From NCBI GenBank assembly GCA_945952045.1, contig CAMFHE010000008.1:85769-149768 (forward strand): a stretch of 64,000 bases of DNA, in the 5' to 3' direction. The position numbers were made by a program, and so were the translations under genes. Shown here piece after piece: positions 6,982 to 14,711 of this stretch (its first letter is position 1; each line of letters begins with the position of its first letter). Source of the DNA: an uncultured Rhizobium sp. (GTDB lineage: Bacteria > Pseudomonadota > Alphaproteobacteria > Rhizobiales > Rhizobiaceae). The notes under the pieces are model-generated. The model was not told the DNA's origin. It searched no databases and saw nothing but the letters and a program-made list of their open reading frames with translations.

Positions 6982-9000
6982 TTATTGGCGGAACAGTTGC
7001 ATAACATTCTCGGCATTGCTGTTGGCAATTTGCAAGGCCTGTATAGCAAGCTGCTGTTGGGTTTGGAGCGCCTTAAGACGGGTCGAGGCTTCATTCATAT
7101 CGGCATCCACGAGACGGCCAATTCCCTTGTCCAGCGTATCCATCAATGTATGCGCGAAGTCCGTTTGCATGTCGATACGGGTCTTCACTGCACCAAGAGT
7201 CGAACCCGCATTGGTGACGCGCCTCAACATGGCATCAAGGCCATTGAGATAATTGTCGAGACTGTTGGCAGAATTCGTGATATCGACATCCACAATATTG
7301 AAATCAGCAACGATCCCAATGTTGTCGCCAAGTTTGTTGACGGCGATGACTGAGCGTGTTCCCCTGTTAGGATGGAGAGCGGTGTCGATATCCAGGGTGA
7401 TCGTACCTGTCTTGTCGGTTACCTTGACGCCCAAACTGGACATTGCCGCGTTGAGAACCTGCGCAAATTCTGCTGCTGTATTTATCATGCCGTCAGACGT
7501 ACCGAGCACGCTATCAACCAAATTGCGGTCTACACTGACCTGCTGGACAGTATTGTCCACGGTCAATTCAAATTGGAACGCAACGTCGCGATAGACGCGG
7601 AATGGCGATGTAAATGCGAACTGAGTTTTGGCATAATCGCCAATGCTGGTTGTTCCTGCTGTTGAGGTGCCAGTACCCACAAACCCGGTCGGGTCTTCGG
7701 AGTTGCGGGTAATGCCTTTAATGCCAACGGTCGCATCTGAAGTCGCGCCAAGAGTTTGAAACGTCAAGTTGGAGCCAGACGAGGCGACACTGATCTTTGT
7801 GTTGATGCCAGCATCCGTGAAAGCCTGCGTCAAAACGGTCGCGTACGCTGAGGTCGATGCGATAGCCCCAGTCGTTATGCCAAGCGCAGAATTGACCAAT
7901 GTATCGTCGATGGTCAGAAAATATGTTGTTCCGTCCACGTCAACTCGGAAATTGATGTTGTCCCCCGCATCAAGCAAAAGGGGCAAGTTGGCTGTCTGCC
8001 ATGTCTGCGTGGTGGGAACAACAAATCCAGTTGGTATCGCGCTTGGCGTACCGGTTATTTTCTCAATTGCGACCGTGGCTTGTGTGCTGCCAGTGGTTTC
8101 GAGGCTGCGGAAATAAAGACTGCCCGCCGTAGAACTCACAGTCACCTTGTTATCAATACCTGCATTTACGAATGCCTGCGTCAGAACAGCAGCATAATCG
8201 CTCGCATTGCTGATCGCTCCGGTGGAAACACCGAGCGTAGAATCGATAAGGGACTTATCGATTGTAAGAGTCTGCGATGCGGAGCCATCAATATCGACGG
8301 TCAGGGAAATCGTGTCGCTGCCCGTCAACGTGATCGGCAGGCCAGTAAGATTTCGCGTCTGGCTCCCCTGTCTTCCGCTATCATTGAGCGTTGCAGTGCG
8401 GAAACCACCGATATCACCCAAGCTGCGCGGATCGGCTTGCAATGCACCGCCACCACCGGCATTGAAAAGGCTGACATCCGCCAGTTCGAGCTTTGTCGTT
8501 CCGACTCTTACCGAGCCGTCAGAAGAGCGAATGAATGAGGAGACGATCTCGGCAGGCAATGAAGAGATTTCAAACAGTTGGCGAGGATCGTCTGTCTGTA
8601 GCCAGTTGACGCCGTTGAAGCTGGCGGAAGCTGCAACTGACTTCAATTGCTCCTTGAACTGATCCAATTCCTTTTGAATTTTTGTTTTGTCAACGCCCGG
8701 TTCTTTAGCAGCAACCAGTTTTGCGCGAAATTCGCTAAGGATATCTACCGTAGCATCGAGACCTGCATAGCTCGTATCGATCTTGGCGGCTCCGAGTCCC
8801 AATGCATCCGCCACAGCCGAAATCGCCATATTGTCGGAACGCATCGTCGTTGAAATCGACCAATAGGCAGCATTGTCTGCTGCGGTTTTTATGCGCAAGC
8901 CAGAACTAACTTGTTCCTGTGTCTTGTCGAGGTTGGAGCCAATGGTGCGAAGAGTCTGCAATGCAGCCATTGCTGCGGTGTTCGTCAAAATGCTGGTCAT
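6982..9000 (-). CDS. Flagellin with three internal repeat modules, carried on the mobile element
   Basis: 672-aa filament subunit, clearly longer than common rhizobial flagellins (roughly 300-400 aa). Residues 1-140 are the conserved D0/D1 region (MTSILTNTAAMAALQTL, SSGLRIKTAADNAAYWSI, LVAAKEPGVDKTKI), and residues 575-672 are the C-terminal D1/D0 coil ending in ANSNAENVMQLFRQ. The middle holds three related modules (about 216-326, 335-441 and 462-565), each with a TID.LV.S.LG strand followed by AA.VLTQAF..AGI; the third is most diverged. These would form outward-facing filament domains. The start at 9000 is the usual MTSILT of rhizobial flagellins. The 24-codon upstream extension in the ORF track overlaps a GCGCAC-aagt-GTGCGC hairpin and is probably leader RNA. 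No other flagellar gene is in the window. Confidence 0.93.
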   Translation of the reverse strand: MTSILTNTAAMAALQTLRTIGSNLDKTQEQVSSGLRIKTAADNAAYWSISTTMRSDNMAISAVADALGLGAAKIDTSYAGLDATVDILSEFRAKLVAAKEPGVDKTKIQKELDQFKEQLKSVAASASFNGVNWLQTDDPRQLFEISSLPAEIVSSFIRSSDGSVRVGTTKLELADVSLFNAGGGGALQADPRSLGDIGGFRTATLNDSGRQGSQTRNLTGLPITLTGSDTISLTVDIDGSASQTLTIDKSLIDSTLGVSTGAISNASDYAAVLTQAFVNAGIDNKVTVSSTAGSLYFRSLETTGSTQATVAIEKITGTPSAIPTGFVVPTTQTWQTANLPLLLDAGDNINFRVDVDGTTYFLTIDDTLVNSALGITTGAIASTSAYATVLTQAFTDAGINTKISVASSGSNLTFQTLGATSDATVGIKGITRNSEDPTGFVGTGTSTAGTTSIGDYAKTQFAFTSPFRVYRDVAFQFELTVDNTVQQVSVDRNLVDSVLGTSDGMINTAAEFAQVLNAAMSSLGVKVTDKTGTITLDIDTALHPNRGTRSVIAVNKLGDNIGIVADFNIVDVDITNSANSLDNYLNGLDAMLRRVTNAGSTLGAVKTRIDMQTDFAHTLMDTLDKGIGRLVDADMNEASTRLKALQTQQQLAIQALQIANSNAENVMQLFRQ

Positions 9001-10000
9001 ATTGAAACCTGCGGCACGAACCAAGCCATCGCCGCGCACAAGTGTGCGCACGTCCTTGGAGTGCTGAAACATGATTAAAGTGGCAGGATTTTACGCAATT
9101 CGCCTCATGGCGAAATGAAAACAAATACTCTAAAATCGTATCGGAAATCACGAGTTCCTATTAACGGGACACCCTGTGATTGCTTCGTTAACCGTTTTTC
9201 AACATTCTTAGTTAACAAAAAGTTAATGAATGCCAACATTAAGTTGAACTATAAAAATTTGGGGGTCTTCCAGATGGTAATATGGCCCCCAGGAGACGGC
9301 CAATGAGTCAGCAGCACTGGAGGTGCTTCAAATCGATAGCCAGCGAATTTCCGTGGTTAGCGGATGCTTAAATAGCGCGTGTGAACCGTACTCATCGAAA
9401 ATCCACTTTATCGGCGCGATGATATCATTGGATTTTGAGTAAGATTTTCTTCATAGATGGCTTTCCACCTATAGAGATTGCAGATCAATACTTATGCGCT
9501 GCACATCCGTTGAAAATAATCGCTAACGTGGCAGACTCTCACCCGACGCGCCTCTTTGCGATGAAAACTTCAAAAATGACATATATGTCAATGGCTTAAT
9601 GCTGAAAAATCGAATTGCCACTGGTCTAACGTCCAATTCGAATTTCGAATTAACGTAATGTCGAATATTGACCGCCCATACTGCAACGTATGGTGGGCGT
9701 TCTATTGTGCAGTATTCAAAAAAATTCTATAAAGTAATAATCGATGAGCTAACTAACGCCTGCAAAAAACCCGTGTGTCGCGATACGATGTCGCTAAAAA
9801 ATGGGTGAGCGCGTAATATTTTGTCACCAAAACTGAGAAATGCGGAAATATAATTATTTCAATTTGATTGATTACGAGAAGAATATAAATTAAAAATAGA
9901 TAATACATAATATTGAACTATATAATTCATTTTATAAGCAATATAAGCGAGGTAAATGAATTATGTAATATTATTAGACGGAATAACATTTTCGACAAAA
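9001..10000. other. ~1-kb noncoding AT-rich segment of the element
   Basis: I see no convincing gene here; the 63-aa ORF at 9115..9306 lacks a ribosome-binding site and recognisable features. Next to the flagellin gene it holds the leader hairpin (9034-9049) and TTCGCC-tcat-GGCGAA (9099-9114). Further right are AATTCGAA-T-TTCGAATT (9635-9651), CGCCCATAC/GTATGGTGGGCG near 9682-9711, and the ATAATTCATTT dyad listed separately. It probably contains the flagellin promoter and possibly the replication origin of the element; neither could be pinned down. Confidence 0.5.
9922..9964. repeat. 11-bp inverted repeat in AT-rich DNA (possible origin or operator)
   Basis: ATAATTCATTT (9922-9932) and AAATGAATTAT (9954-9964) are perfect inverted copies separated by 21 bases that include GCGAGGT. 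This is the most AT-rich part of the window and lies next to the 52-aa ORF. It may be an origin hairpin, an operator or a chance product of composition. Confidence 0.4.
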
Positions 10001-10159
10001 TCAAATTACAACGACAACGTCTGTGTCCTTTCGCTCCAGCGCGTTGATTTGCTCTTCCAAGGTGCAAATCTGTTGATACATATCCTCAAATATCACCATT
10101 GCGTATTCGATGTAAATTTTTGAAGTTTTGACGCGAGCAGAAAGTATTTCCTTTTTCAT
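10001..10159 (-). CDS. 52-aa coiled-coil-like small protein downstream of the integrase
   Basis: Too short for the ORF track. The reverse strand reads MKKEILSARVKTSKIYIEYA... and ends ...DTDVVVVI, 52 aa, with a helical stretch MYQQICTLEEQINALERK that has leucine/isoleucine heptad spacing. It lies 74 bases downstream of the integrase stop on the same strand, so it can be co-transcribed. CGGA precedes the ATG by about 8-11 bases. Serine integrases need a small recombination directionality factor to excise, and such factors are often encoded beside the integrase, so this is a candidate. No family is recognised. Confidence 0.55.
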   Translation of the reverse strand: MKKEILSARVKTSKIYIEYAMVIFEDMYQQICTLEEQINALERKDTDVVVVI

Positions 10160-10233
10160 TATAATTTTCCGAATTTAATGAATTGAATCTCAAATGTATT
10201 TAATGTAATTCAATTGAGAAATTTTTTTGGTAA

Positions 10234-12162
10234 TTACATTGATTCGCGATCTCGTTTTTTGAAGAAATTATTGTTGCTGTTCACAGCAAGCTCTATTTGC
10301 TTTTCATCGAGCCCAAAAGACTTTAGCGTGCTAATCATCGCCTTTCTTGCCATGGGGTCAACTGGCCCATTTTCCGCTAAGATGTCGCGATAGCTTGCTC
10401 TATCGCCCTTGACGATGGCTTCAAGTGCCTTCTTTATCTGTTTGTCCGATAGGGAGAGTGCCCTTAGTAATGCCTCTCTATCCGAGGCTCGGGTAATACA
10501 AAGGTATTTAAACTCTATGTCTATTGACGCCTCTGATCGTATGTATGCGTCCGCGAAATTTTGTTTTCTAAAAATTTCTCCAATTTTATTAAATTGGTAT
10601 ACTTTAGTAAAGCCGGCGACATATGCACACACAATCCCATCGTCAAAATCAAAAGTTAACAAGTTGATAAATCTCCGCATTGTTGAAGCAATGTTCGCGC
10701 GAGAAGTAAAAACTTTATTGTCGTCAGTGCATGTTTGCCAATAATCAAGATGGTTGCGTATTTCTTCAATACAATTTATATTTTCATTATTTGTAGCGTT
10801 TTCAGAAGATATCAGATCATTTAATCGTTTTATTGATAATTCCTTTTCTTTTATATTATTGCGTAGAGAGTTAATATCGTTCTGAACGTCGCGTCTGTCT
10901 TCCTCATCGTCAAGACCGCTGGCCAAGCTTATGAGATTTGTTCGCCTTTTTTTCAATGAATCAATCTCACCTTGGAGACGTTCAACATTGAAGGAAAGCT
11001 CTTGCGATGGTATCCTATTCGCGTTGCGCATATTTTGGTCGTCTTTTTGAAAATCGACGATGTTTGTCAATATTCCGCTTTCGATAAGTTCGTATCTCAT
11101 GCTCGTACGTGAACAGGTGGTCCTTGATGATGTAAGTCTTTCTGAGCATGAAAGATAATATAGAGGTTTATTCTTGGATCCGCCTCTAATAAAGCGCAGC
11201 GTACTGCTACATTTGGCGCACTTGGAGTAACCTGCAAATAGGTTTGAGTACCTTCTCCCGTGTGGGCCAGTCGCTTTGAGCTTCCTTTTATTAGAAACGC
11301 GATAGAATAGTTCTTTATCAACTGCTGCGGGATAATAGTCTTCCAAGGACGCAATTAGATATCGGCTTCCGTTGTCATCTTTATTGTAAATATTATATGT
11401 ACCGATTGCCATCTCGTTTTTGAGAATGGACCAAACAGACGCATCTTTCCAACGCATTCGTCTGTTTGTCGCAGAACGCATCACCGGATATGCTTCATCA
11501 TTTAAGATACGTGCAATTGAATGAGCGCCGATATCTGCGTCAGCTAATTCAAATATTCGTTTTATCGATTTCGATTTCTCAGGATCAAGCTTGAATTCGT
11601 AGTCCTTGGTACCCGGTAGCCGCTCCTGAACAATCCACCCGGGTAAATGGTGATTGTAGCGTTTCTGCCCAGCTGCGGCTTCAGTTTTCCGCTTGCTAAT
11701 TGCAGCTTTTACGCGTTCGGATTTTTCAAATGACTCGTTGTTAGCTCGACTCATGATTGTGAGAGAGATTATCAACTGTGTGAAATCTCTGGTTTTTTGA
11801 TAGACCTGTCCGTCAATTAACGTGACCACGATTATTTCCGCGCTCAGCAGGTTTATAAAGTGTCCTTGCGCGGTCACGACATCCTCACGGCTGAGTCTAT
11901 CTAAGCTTTCTACTAAGAGATAAGAGCCCGGCGATACCTTGCCTGAGTTGACCAACGACAGGAATGCGCCCAACGCGCCAAATTTCGTATTGTCACCGTG
12001 AAACCCACTTGAACCTTCATCAATTAGGACATCTGAATCATCGAGATCGAGACCATTTCGGGCAGCATATTCCTTCGCTGCAGCTATCTGTCGTTCAATG
12101 CCGGACCCTACTTTTTGGCGTTTAGAGGAGATGCGCGCGTAAGAATAGGCTTTGGGATTCAT
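10234..12162 (-). CDS. Large serine recombinase (site-specific integrase)
   Basis: 642 aa. The catalytic domain begins MNPKAYSYARISSKRQ with nucleophile Ser12, and continues with LLVESLDRLSREDV and the E-helix region. A Recombinase domain follows (GWIVQERLPGT... SIARILNDEAYPV... WSILKNEMAIGTY). A zinc-ribbon domain around residues 310-360 has CAKC and SCSERLTSSRTTC. A long coiled coil follows (LQGEIDSLKKRRTNLISLAS... LRNNIKEKELSIKRLNDLI), then a C-terminal extension. This is the architecture of phage/ICE-type large serine integrases, which join attP and attB by a double-strand break and phosphoserine links. Its start lies beside attR, which identifies it as the enzyme that inserted the element into terL. 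Confidence 0.96.
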   Translation of the reverse strand: MNPKAYSYARISSKRQKVGSGIERQIAAAKEYAARNGLDLDDSDVLIDEGSSGFHGDNTKFGALGAFLSLVNSGKVSPGSYLLVESLDRLSREDVVTAQGHFINLLSAEIIVVTLIDGQVYQKTRDFTQLIISLTIMSRANNESFEKSERVKAAISKRKTEAAAGQKRYNHHLPGWIVQERLPGTKDYEFKLDPEKSKSIKRIFELADADIGAHSIARILNDEAYPVMRSATNRRMRWKDASVWSILKNEMAIGTYNIYNKDDNGSRYLIASLEDYYPAAVDKELFYRVSNKRKLKATGPHGRRYSNLFAGYSKCAKCSSTLRFIRGGSKNKPLYYLSCSERLTSSRTTCSRTSMRYELIESGILTNIVDFQKDDQNMRNANRIPSQELSFNVERLQGEIDSLKKRRTNLISLASGLDDEEDRRDVQNDINSLRNNIKEKELSIKRLNDLISSENATNNENINCIEEIRNHLDYWQTCTDDNKVFTSRANIASTMRRFINLLTFDFDDGIVCAYVAGFTKVYQFNKIGEIFRKQNFADAYIRSEASIDIEFKYLCITRASDREALLRALSLSDKQIKKALEAIVKGDRASYRDILAENGPVDPMARKAMISTLKSFGLDEKQIELAVNSNNNFFKKRDRESM

Positions 12163-12245
12163 GATGCATATCTACTTTGCAGCGAGAAATTATTCGGCCC
12201 TATGGACTTATCGCCTACCCATTTTCCATTTCGTTAAGCGAACTG

Positions 12246-12249
12246 GCCA
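12246..12249. other. attR core (right end of integrative element)
   Basis: GCCA within GAACTGGCCA, after which terL homology resumes as AAG TGG AAA TAT (KWKY). Combining the left terL flank with this right flank gives the presumed attB (GAGCTCGCCAAGTGG). The element-side flanks combine into the presumed attP (GAACTGGCCATGATG). Confidence 0.72.
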
Positions 12250-13079
12250 AGTGGAAATATGCGCAGGCCTGCTGGGACATGCTGCAATTCGGCCTGCGCC
12301 TCGGCGCGCGGCCGCGCCAGCTTGTGACGACGACGCCCCGGCCGGTGCCGCTTCTGAAGGCGCTGATGGCCGACCCGGAGACGGCGCTGACAAAGATCAG
12401 CACCGATGCCAACCGCGCCAATCTGGCCCCGGGCTTCATCGAGGCTCTGGCGCATCGCTATGGCGGCTCGAGACTTGGGCGGCAGGAACTGGATGGCGAA
12501 CTGATCGAGGATCGCGATGACGGTCTTTGGAAACGCGAGGCGATCGAGGCGGTGACGCTGCGGGTCACCGGGCCGCTCCGGCGCATCGTCGTGGCGGTCG
12601 ATCCGCCGGCAAGCGCGGGGCCGAATGCCTGTTGCGGCATTGTCGTCGCCGGTCTGGATGGGGCCGGGCGCGGCGTCGTGCTGGCGGATTGCTCGGTGCC
12701 GGCGGCAAGTCCCGCCGCCTGGGCGAGCGCGGTGGTGCGCGCTTTTCGCCGTTTCGATGCGGACCGGGTGGTGGCCGAAATCAATCAGGGCGGCGATATG
12801 GTCGGCGCCATGTTGCGCAGCGTCGATGTGGCGCTGCCGGTGACGACGGTGCGCGCGACGCGTGGCAAATATCTGCGCGCCGAACCGGTCGCAGCGCTTT
12901 ATGAACAGGGGCGCGTGATCCATGCCGGCCGCTTTGCCGAACTGGAGGACCAGATGTGCGACTTCGGCCCGGAGGGGCTTTCCTCGGGCCGCTCGCCGGA
13001 CCGGCTGGACGCGCTGGTCTGGGCGCTGACGGCGCTGATGCTGGAAGGGGCCGGCGAGCCGCGCGTGCGCGGCATCTGA
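12246..13079 (+). pseudogene. TerL large terminase, C-terminal (nuclease) half, split by integrative element
   Basis: Continuation of terL in the same frame as the half ending at 5097: AKWKYAQACWDMLQFGLRLG is the normal sequence after Walker B. The RNase H-like nuclease motifs are intact: IVVAVDPPAS (first acidic residue), VVAEINQGGD (second) and SPDRLDALVWALTAL (third). No frameshift or stop occurs to the natural TGA at 13077-13079, so the coding capacity has not decayed and the insertion may be recent or reversible. The ORF-track start at 12177 is a TTG inside element DNA and is not a real terminase start. Confidence 0.88.
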
Positions 13080-13097
13080 TCCGGGCCGGACATGAAA

Positions 13098-13121
13098 AAA
13101 GCGGCCCCAAGGGGCCGCTTT
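13098..13121. terminator. Strong bidirectional terminator after terL
   Basis: AAAGCGGCCCC-aa-GGGGCCGCTTT: a perfect 11-bp stem with a 2-base loop, preceded by a run of A and ending in T. It separates terL (+) from the convergent 40-aa gene (-). Confidence 0.88.
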
Positions 13122-13164
13122 CGAAGGATAGCCGAAGCAGGAGGCTCCGGCGCGATGTTCGCGC

Positions 13165-13287
13165 TCAGCGTGCGGTCGGCTGCGGCGTCGTTTCGCGAAC
13201 CTGACGCCACTCGGATTCGAGGCGATCCAGAACTTGCTGCGGAATGGTCTGCGGTGCCTTGACGGCCTGAACGTTGGGCTGCTGCAT
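13165..13287 (-). CDS. 40-aa small protein with strong Shine-Dalgarno
   Basis: This is the C-terminal end of an ORF-track shadow, but it is a gene in its own right: ATG at 13287 with GAGGAG 8-9 bases upstream gives MQQPNVQAVKAPQTIPQQVL... ending TTPQPTAR. It is proline/glutamine-rich with a central charged helix (DRLESEWRQVRE), has no signal peptide or membrane segment, and is followed by the bidirectional terminator at 13098. I do not recognise a family. It is antisense to the surrounding GTA genes and may be a regulator or an ordinary small host protein. Confidence 0.62.
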   Translation of the reverse strand: MQQPNVQAVKAPQTIPQQVLDRLESEWRQVRETTPQPTAR

Positions 13288-13461
13288 CGATGGACTCCTC
13301 AAATGGTTCACACGATTGACATAAACAGGTTGTTGGGCGCTTGGTTCCACATCCTTCATAAAAAGTAAATCAGGGTCTAAATCCGTAAAACGATTTAGAT
13401 TTTTTAAAATCGATTGAAATATTTCGCCTCCTGTGGAGAGGTGAAAACAGAGGTTCACAAC

Positions 13462-14079
13462 ATGGTCATCAACCGTCGGTTTTTCTTCGACCACATCCGC
13501 AACGGCCCTTTTCGTGGGCGATTGCTCAAGCCGCAGGTGGAGGGCATCGAGGCGATTCTGGAGCATTGGCAGGCCTGGGAAAAGCGCGGCGACGACCGCT
13601 GGCTTGCCTATATCCTGGCGACGGTCTTTCACGAGACCGCCGAAACCATGCAGCCGGTGCGCGAGACGCTTGCGCCTGACGATGCGAAAGCCATCGCCAT
13701 TCTCGAACGCGCCTTTGCCGAGGGGCGGCTGAGCTGGGTGAAGACGCCCTATTGGCGTCCGGACGAAACCGGGCAAAGCTGGCTGGGGCGCGGTTTCGTG
13801 CAGCTCACCCACAAACGCAATTACGCGGCGATGGCGCAAGTGACCGGCATCGATCTCGTTGCCGAACCCGACAGGGCGATGGAGACGGGGCCGGCGCTGG
13901 CTATCCTTTTCGAGGGCATGGCGCGTGGCAGCTTTACGGGCAGGAAACTCGCCGATTATTTCGATGGCGATAGCGAGGATTGGATCGAGGCGCGGCGCAT
14001 TGTCAACGGCACCGACCGGGCGGCGCTGATCGCCGGCTATGGCCGCAGCTTCTATGCCGCCATCAGCCGACGTCCCTGA
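13462..14079 (+). CDS. Glycoside hydrolase family 19-like endolysin/lysozyme
   Basis: 205 aa. VFHETAETMQPVRE carries the glutamates expected in a GH19/chitinase-like lysozyme fold, and LGRGFVQLTHKRNYAAMAQVTGIDL is the signature block of phage-type GH19 endolysins. There is no signal peptide, so release would need a holin; a holin-like protein lies at the far end of the cluster. It would cleave the peptidoglycan glycan strand during release of particles. The ATG at 13462 is preceded by AGAGG; the ORF-track start 16 codons upstream lacks this. It lies between terL and portal, which are adjacent in RcGTA. Confidence 0.82.
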   Translation: MVINRRFFFDHIRNGPFRGRLLKPQVEGIEAILEHWQAWEKRGDDRWLAYILATVFHETAETMQPVRETLAPDDAKAIAILERAFAEGRLSWVKTPYWRPDETGQSWLGRGFVQLTHKRNYAAMAQVTGIDLVAEPDRAMETGPALAILFEGMARGSFTGRKLADYFDGDSEDWIEARRIVNGTDRAALIAGYGRSFYAAISRRP

Positions 14080-14180
14080 GCATTCCCAGGACAAGGACTT
14101 CACGTCTTCGGGACAGCGTGACGCGTTGAACCGGCCGGCAAGCCATGATAATCGCGGCACGATCCGAACGGGAGCATGCC

Positions 14181-14498
14181 ATGATCCGCCACATCGTCTT
14201 CTTCACCGTGCCCAACGAAGCCGACCGCGAGGCGGTGCGCGCCGGTCTGTCGATCCTGACGGATATTCCGCATGCGAAATGCGTCGAGATCGGCGACAAC
14301 GTCAAGAAGGACCATTTCGGCAACGAGGTGGATTTCGTCGTTTATGCCGAATTCGAGGATGAAGCAGCGATGGCGGCCTACAAGGCGCATCCCAACTACC
14401 AGACATCCATCGACCTCGTGCGCCCCATTCGCGACCTGCGCATCGCCGCCGATTTCAATACGGCAACCGCGGTGACGGAGAATTTGCGCGGCGAATAA
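14181..14498 (+). CDS. Dabb-domain (stress-responsive A/B barrel) protein
   Basis: 105 aa, beginning MIRHIVFFTVPNEADREAV, with the typical alternating pattern and VDFVVYAEFEDEAAMAAYKAHPNY of the dimeric alpha/beta-barrel (Dabb) family. Most members have no assigned reaction; some act as small-ligand enzymes. GGGAGC before the ATG at 14181 supports this start over the ORF-track one. It has no evident link to GTA function and belongs to the host-like block inside the cluster. Confidence 0.85.
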   Translation: MIRHIVFFTVPNEADREAVRAGLSILTDIPHAKCVEIGDNVKKDHFGNEVDFVVYAEFEDEAAMAAYKAHPNYQTSIDLVRPIRDLRIAADFNTATAVTENLRGE

Positions 14499-14634
14499 GC
14501 CGCTCCAACCGATATTTCAGGACGCCGGCCGATTGGCCGTGACGGGAGAGAGCTGACGCTCTCGCCCTGTTTCTGGCTGATTTCAAGGGGTTACGGCTCC
14601 GTCCTTTTGATCCGACATGTTTAAGATAGATTTA

Positions 14635-14689
14635 GATATATCGAACTCTTGCGCTTTCGCGCGACTTCGCTATATTACGATATATCGAA
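14635..14689. promoter_or_regulatory. Repeated GATATATCGAA boxes upstream of padR-like gene
   Basis: GATATATCGAA occurs at 14635-14645 and again at 14679-14689, and the second is centred on the palindrome CGATATATCG. PadR-family repressors bind AT-rich dyads in their own promoters, so autoregulation is likely. Confidence 0.5.
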
Positions 14690-14711
14690 AACATATCTGA
14701 AGGAAATATCG

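Larger units (their letters stand above)
5098..12248. mobile_element. ~7.15-kb serine-integrase element inserted in GTA terL, carrying a flagellin gene
   Basis: Everything between the terL halves is visibly AT-richer than the flanks and contains, left to right: small serine resolvase (-), dyad-rich noncoding segment, HUH-like protein (+), flagellin (-), ~1 kb of noncoding AT-rich DNA, 52-aa ORF (-) and large serine integrase (-). The integrase start lies about 85 bases from the right junction, the usual arrangement for site-specific integration. Removing the 7151 bp between the GCCA cores restores the terminase frame exactly. There are no phage structural, conjugation or toxin-antitoxin genes, so it is not a complete prophage or a self-transmissible ICE. 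The HUH-like protein may allow replication or mobilisation. Confidence 0.9.

Noticed and set aside
9115-9306. 63-aa ORF upstream of the flagellin gene
   Set aside because: No ribosome-binding site and no family features; it overlaps the probable flagellin promoter region.
9966-9974. TAATATTAT resembling the geminivirus-type nick site TAATATTAC
   Set aside because: Eight of nine matches in very AT-rich DNA is expected by chance, and it is not in a hairpin loop.
5700-10000. Invertible segment with Hin/Gin-type crossover sites
   Set aside because: I found no pair of 26-bp hix/gix-like sites flanking the flagellin gene or its promoter region.
12177-12245. N-terminal codons of the ORF starting at 12177, as an independent terminase gene
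   Set aside because: These codons lie in the element between the integrase start and attR and have no terminase similarity; true homology resumes at 12246.
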